Part shown: one piece after another, positions 5,789-6,839 of the stretch
How positions within the stretch are numbered: position 1 is the stretch's first letter
Layout: each line of letters opens with the position of its first letter
Origin: an uncultured cyanobacterium
Lineage (GTDB): Bacteria > Cyanobacteriota > Vampirovibrionia > Gastranaerophilales > Gastranaerophilaceae
Length of the DNA: 6,839 nucleotides
Assembly (NCBI GenBank): GCA_947073895.1
Contig: CAMTNN010000082.1
Coordinates: 1-6,839, forward strand
Direction: 5' to 3'
Notes under the pieces: generated by a model
Told to the model about the DNA's origin: nothing
Database searches by the model: none
Seen by the model: only the letters and a program-made list of their open reading frames with translations
Made by a program: the position numbers and the translations under genes

Positions 5789-6160
5789 ATGCGTCATTGC
5801 TGCCAGTTTAAGGCTGATGATATTTATTATCTTAAGGAAACAAATTTGTATGTTAAACGCACCCTTTCAATCGGATTTTGTCCTATTTGTCAAAAACCTG
5901 TAGCAGAACTGGTAGAGATACGTTTTGACGGTGCATTTAACCGTGATTATCAGTTTGGAATTAAAGCAAATGATTTGGCTATGAAGTATAAAGACGATAT
6001 TGTTTATTCAATGAAAGAATGTAATTATCAAAAACTCAAATCAAAACCTTTCGGTTGGAGATATGGGGTAAATAAATCTGTAAAAATTAATGGCAAAGAA
6101 AAGATTAAACAGTATGCCTGTGATTTTTACGGGAATAAAGAATTGATTAAAACAGCTTAA
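5789..6160 (+). CDS. Small zinc-ribbon-like hypothetical protein
   Basis: This 123-residue soluble, basic protein is not one I recognise. An N-terminal His3-Cys4-Cys5 and a C-P-I-C knuckle (Cys31, Cys34) could bind one zinc ion as a ribbon. Two further cysteines (Cys78, Cys111) lie in the Lys-rich C-terminal half (many Lys between 59 and 107), which could contact nucleic acid. The start is secure: GGAGG (5778-5782) stands 6 nt before the ATG. A good promoter and a long structured leader precede it. It opens a plus-strand series of small genes divergent from the dehydrogenase. Small size, basic charge and following genes suggest an accessory or prophage region, but no phage hallmark gene is visible here. 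Confidence 0.8.
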   Translation: MRHCCQFKADDIYYLKETNLYVKRTLSIGFCPICQKPVAELVEIRFDGAFNRDYQFGIKANDLAMKYKDDIVYSMKECNYQKLKSKPFGWRYGVNKSVKINGKEKIKQYACDFYGNKELIKTA

Positions 6161-6184
6161 AAATCTCTATTTCATCTATTTTAT

Positions 6185-6233
6185 GGGGCGCATTTGTTTC
6201 ACCTTTCTCTCGATACACTACTCCTCGCGCCCC
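6185..6233 (+). promoter_or_regulatory. Long-loop GC-rich hairpin in the intergenic spacer
   Basis: GGGGCGC (6185-6191) and GCGCCCC (6227-6233) form a perfect 7-bp GC-only stem around a 35-nt pyrimidine-rich loop, 24 nt after the zinc-ribbon gene stop. There is no U-tract after it, so it is not a standard terminator. It may be an mRNA processing, stabilising or binding site. Confidence 0.4.
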
Positions 6234-6235
6234 GT

Positions 6236-6260
6236 TTCCTTTTAGATGATGGTAAAGGAA
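6236..6260 (+). promoter_or_regulatory. Hairpin covering the ribosome binding site of the next gene
   Basis: TTCCTTT (6236-6242) pairs perfectly with AAAGGAA (6254-6260), which contains the Shine-Dalgarno site for the ATG at 6266. The 7-bp stem with an 11-nt loop would mask the ribosome site when formed. It stands right after the GC-rich hairpin at 6185-6233, so the two could alternate or stack. Confidence 0.45.
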
Positions 6261-6265
6261 ATTAT

Positions 6266-6577
6266 ATGTCTAAAAAATCGGAAAAAGATATTAACTTAAA
6301 AAAACAAGAGGTTAATAAAAAACATATTGAATACTATGATAAAGTTCTGGAAATTCTTGGATTTGTGTTAGATGAATATTCAAGAGAGCTTACAAAGGCT
6401 GATATAGAGTTTTTGGAAATGCCGAAAAATTCTATTGCAACATTTGATTTTTTAATTTCTTCAATAATAAAAGTTCAAAAAGGACAACGTCTTGCTCTTG
6501 GGTTGGATGAGGATATTTATGAAGATACTTCTCCGCAGATTAATATTATAGAAGGAGTTAGTGAAGCAAAAATTTAA
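6266..6577 (+). CDS. Small helical hypothetical protein, possibly phage-derived
   Basis: This is a 103-residue charged protein. A Lys- and Glu-rich N-terminus (1-20) leads to predicted helices at about 20-45 and 54-80, then an acidic linker (DEDIYEDTS) and a short hydrophobic tail motif, INIIEG (92-97). This arrangement loosely recalls small packaging or terminase small-subunit-like proteins of phages; the resemblance is by impression only. The frame can be extended upstream to a TTG at 6194, but the added residues are encoded by the hairpin spacer and look non-coding, whereas the ATG at 6266 follows AAAGGA. It lies 105 nt after the zinc-ribbon gene and 17 nt before the next gene, so the three probably share a transcript. 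Confidence 0.75.
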   Translation: MSKKSEKDINLKKQEVNKKHIEYYDKVLEILGFVLDEYSRELTKADIEFLEMPKNSIATFDFLISSIIKVQKGQRLALGLDEDIYEDTSPQINIIEGVSEAKI

Positions 6578-6594
6578 GTTTGTAGGTAGGTTTT

Positions 6595-6789
6595 ATGATA
6601 AAAGTTTATATTCCTGTTAATCCGGAGTTTAAAAAATACGAGGAAGAACTAAAAAAATTATATGAAAATAACCAGAATAAAATTTCAGATTCCAATTCTT
6701 TTGAATTTATTCGTGACAATACTTTGTTGTATATGTTTGTTAACGGTGATAGTTTAATTGGCGCTATATACTACTTCTTAGAAAATGAG
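6595..6789 (+). CDS. Unrecognised protein, 3' end lost at adapter junction
   Basis: The genuine part covers about 65 residues, starting MIKVYIPVNPEF and ending near YYFLENE. It follows an AGGTAGG ribosome site 4 nt before the ATG. An N-terminal strand, a charged helix (about 13-28) and a later strand-turn-strand (YMFVNGDSLIGAIYYF) would suit an alpha/beta fold, for example an acetyltransferase-like start, but too little is present to decide. The apparent stop at 6808-6810 is false: the last six residues (FGRAHV) and the stop are encoded by sequencing adapter. The gene must be treated as truncated with unknown length. Confidence 0.75.
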
Positions 6790-6790
6790 T

Positions 6791-6839
6791 TCGGAAGAGC
6801 ACACGTCTGAACTCCAGTCAGACGTGTGCTCTTCCGATC
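6791..6839. other. Illumina adapter read-through at contig end (artefact)
   Basis: Bases 6791-6820 match the TruSeq read 1 adapter from its TCGGAAGAGC part through AACTCCAGTCA, preceded at 6788-6790 by AGT, one mismatch from the adapter's AGA. Bases 6821-6839 are the exact reverse complement of the same adapter's first part (GATCGGAAGAGCACACGTC). An adapter joined to its own inverse is not genomic and forms an inverted repeat at the very end of the contig. Confidence 0.97.

Noticed and set aside
6194..6265. Upstream TTG start for the helical protein gene
   Set aside because: The added residues come from the hairpin spacer, have no ribosome site, and the ATG at 6266 is well placed behind AAAGGA.
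6791..6839. Terminator-like or mobile-element inverted repeat at the right end
   Set aside because: It is sequencing adapter fused to its reverse complement, so it has no biological meaning.

Overview
The window looks like one end of a metagenome-style contig from an AT-rich, Gram-negative bacterium. It carries lipid A and Kdo genes (lpxK, kdsB) and a type A RNase P RNA. The AT bias, the long poly-A and poly-T runs and the gene style are compatible with gut Gastranaerophilales/Vampirovibrionia (Melainabacteria). That placement is an inference from general appearance; no marker in the window proves it.

Layout. (1) 1-676, plus strand: the 3' part of an unrecognised, mainly helical protein gene, open at the left edge. 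(2) About 679-1102, plus strand: rnpB, starting 2 nt after that gene's stop codon, followed by a strong hairpin (1110-1138) that lies between converging transcripts. (3) 1143-4419, minus strand: a tightly packed four-gene run read as methyltransferase, then a DUF4013-like membrane protein, then kdsB, then lpxK. kdsB makes CMP-Kdo and lpxK adds the 4'-phosphate of lipid A, so the two supply the same step of inner-core LPS assembly. The methyltransferase and the membrane protein are co-oriented and probably cotranscribed, but their roles are not shown. (4) 4433-4558: a GC-richer intergenic segment with several inverted repeats, ending in the terminator of the next gene. (5) 4562-5527, minus strand: a short zinc-dependent medium-chain dehydrogenase with its own promoter and a perfect inverted repeat next to the -35. 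(6) 5528-5788: a divergent regulatory region with a good plus-strand promoter and a leader of about 135 nt with several potential helices. (7) 5789-6789, plus strand: three small genes of accessory, possibly prophage, character. They are a C-x2-C zinc-ribbon-like protein, a 103-residue helical protein that loosely resembles small phage packaging proteins, and a third gene cut by the contig end. (8) 6791-6839 is not biological: it is Illumina adapter sequence followed by its own reverse complement.

The best candidates for something undescribed are the structured leader before the zinc-ribbon gene and the ribosome-site-masking hairpin before the 103-residue gene. The RNase P RNA is well supported and has some local peculiarities. 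No complete new system can be claimed, because the accessory region is cut off by an assembly artefact just as it begins.
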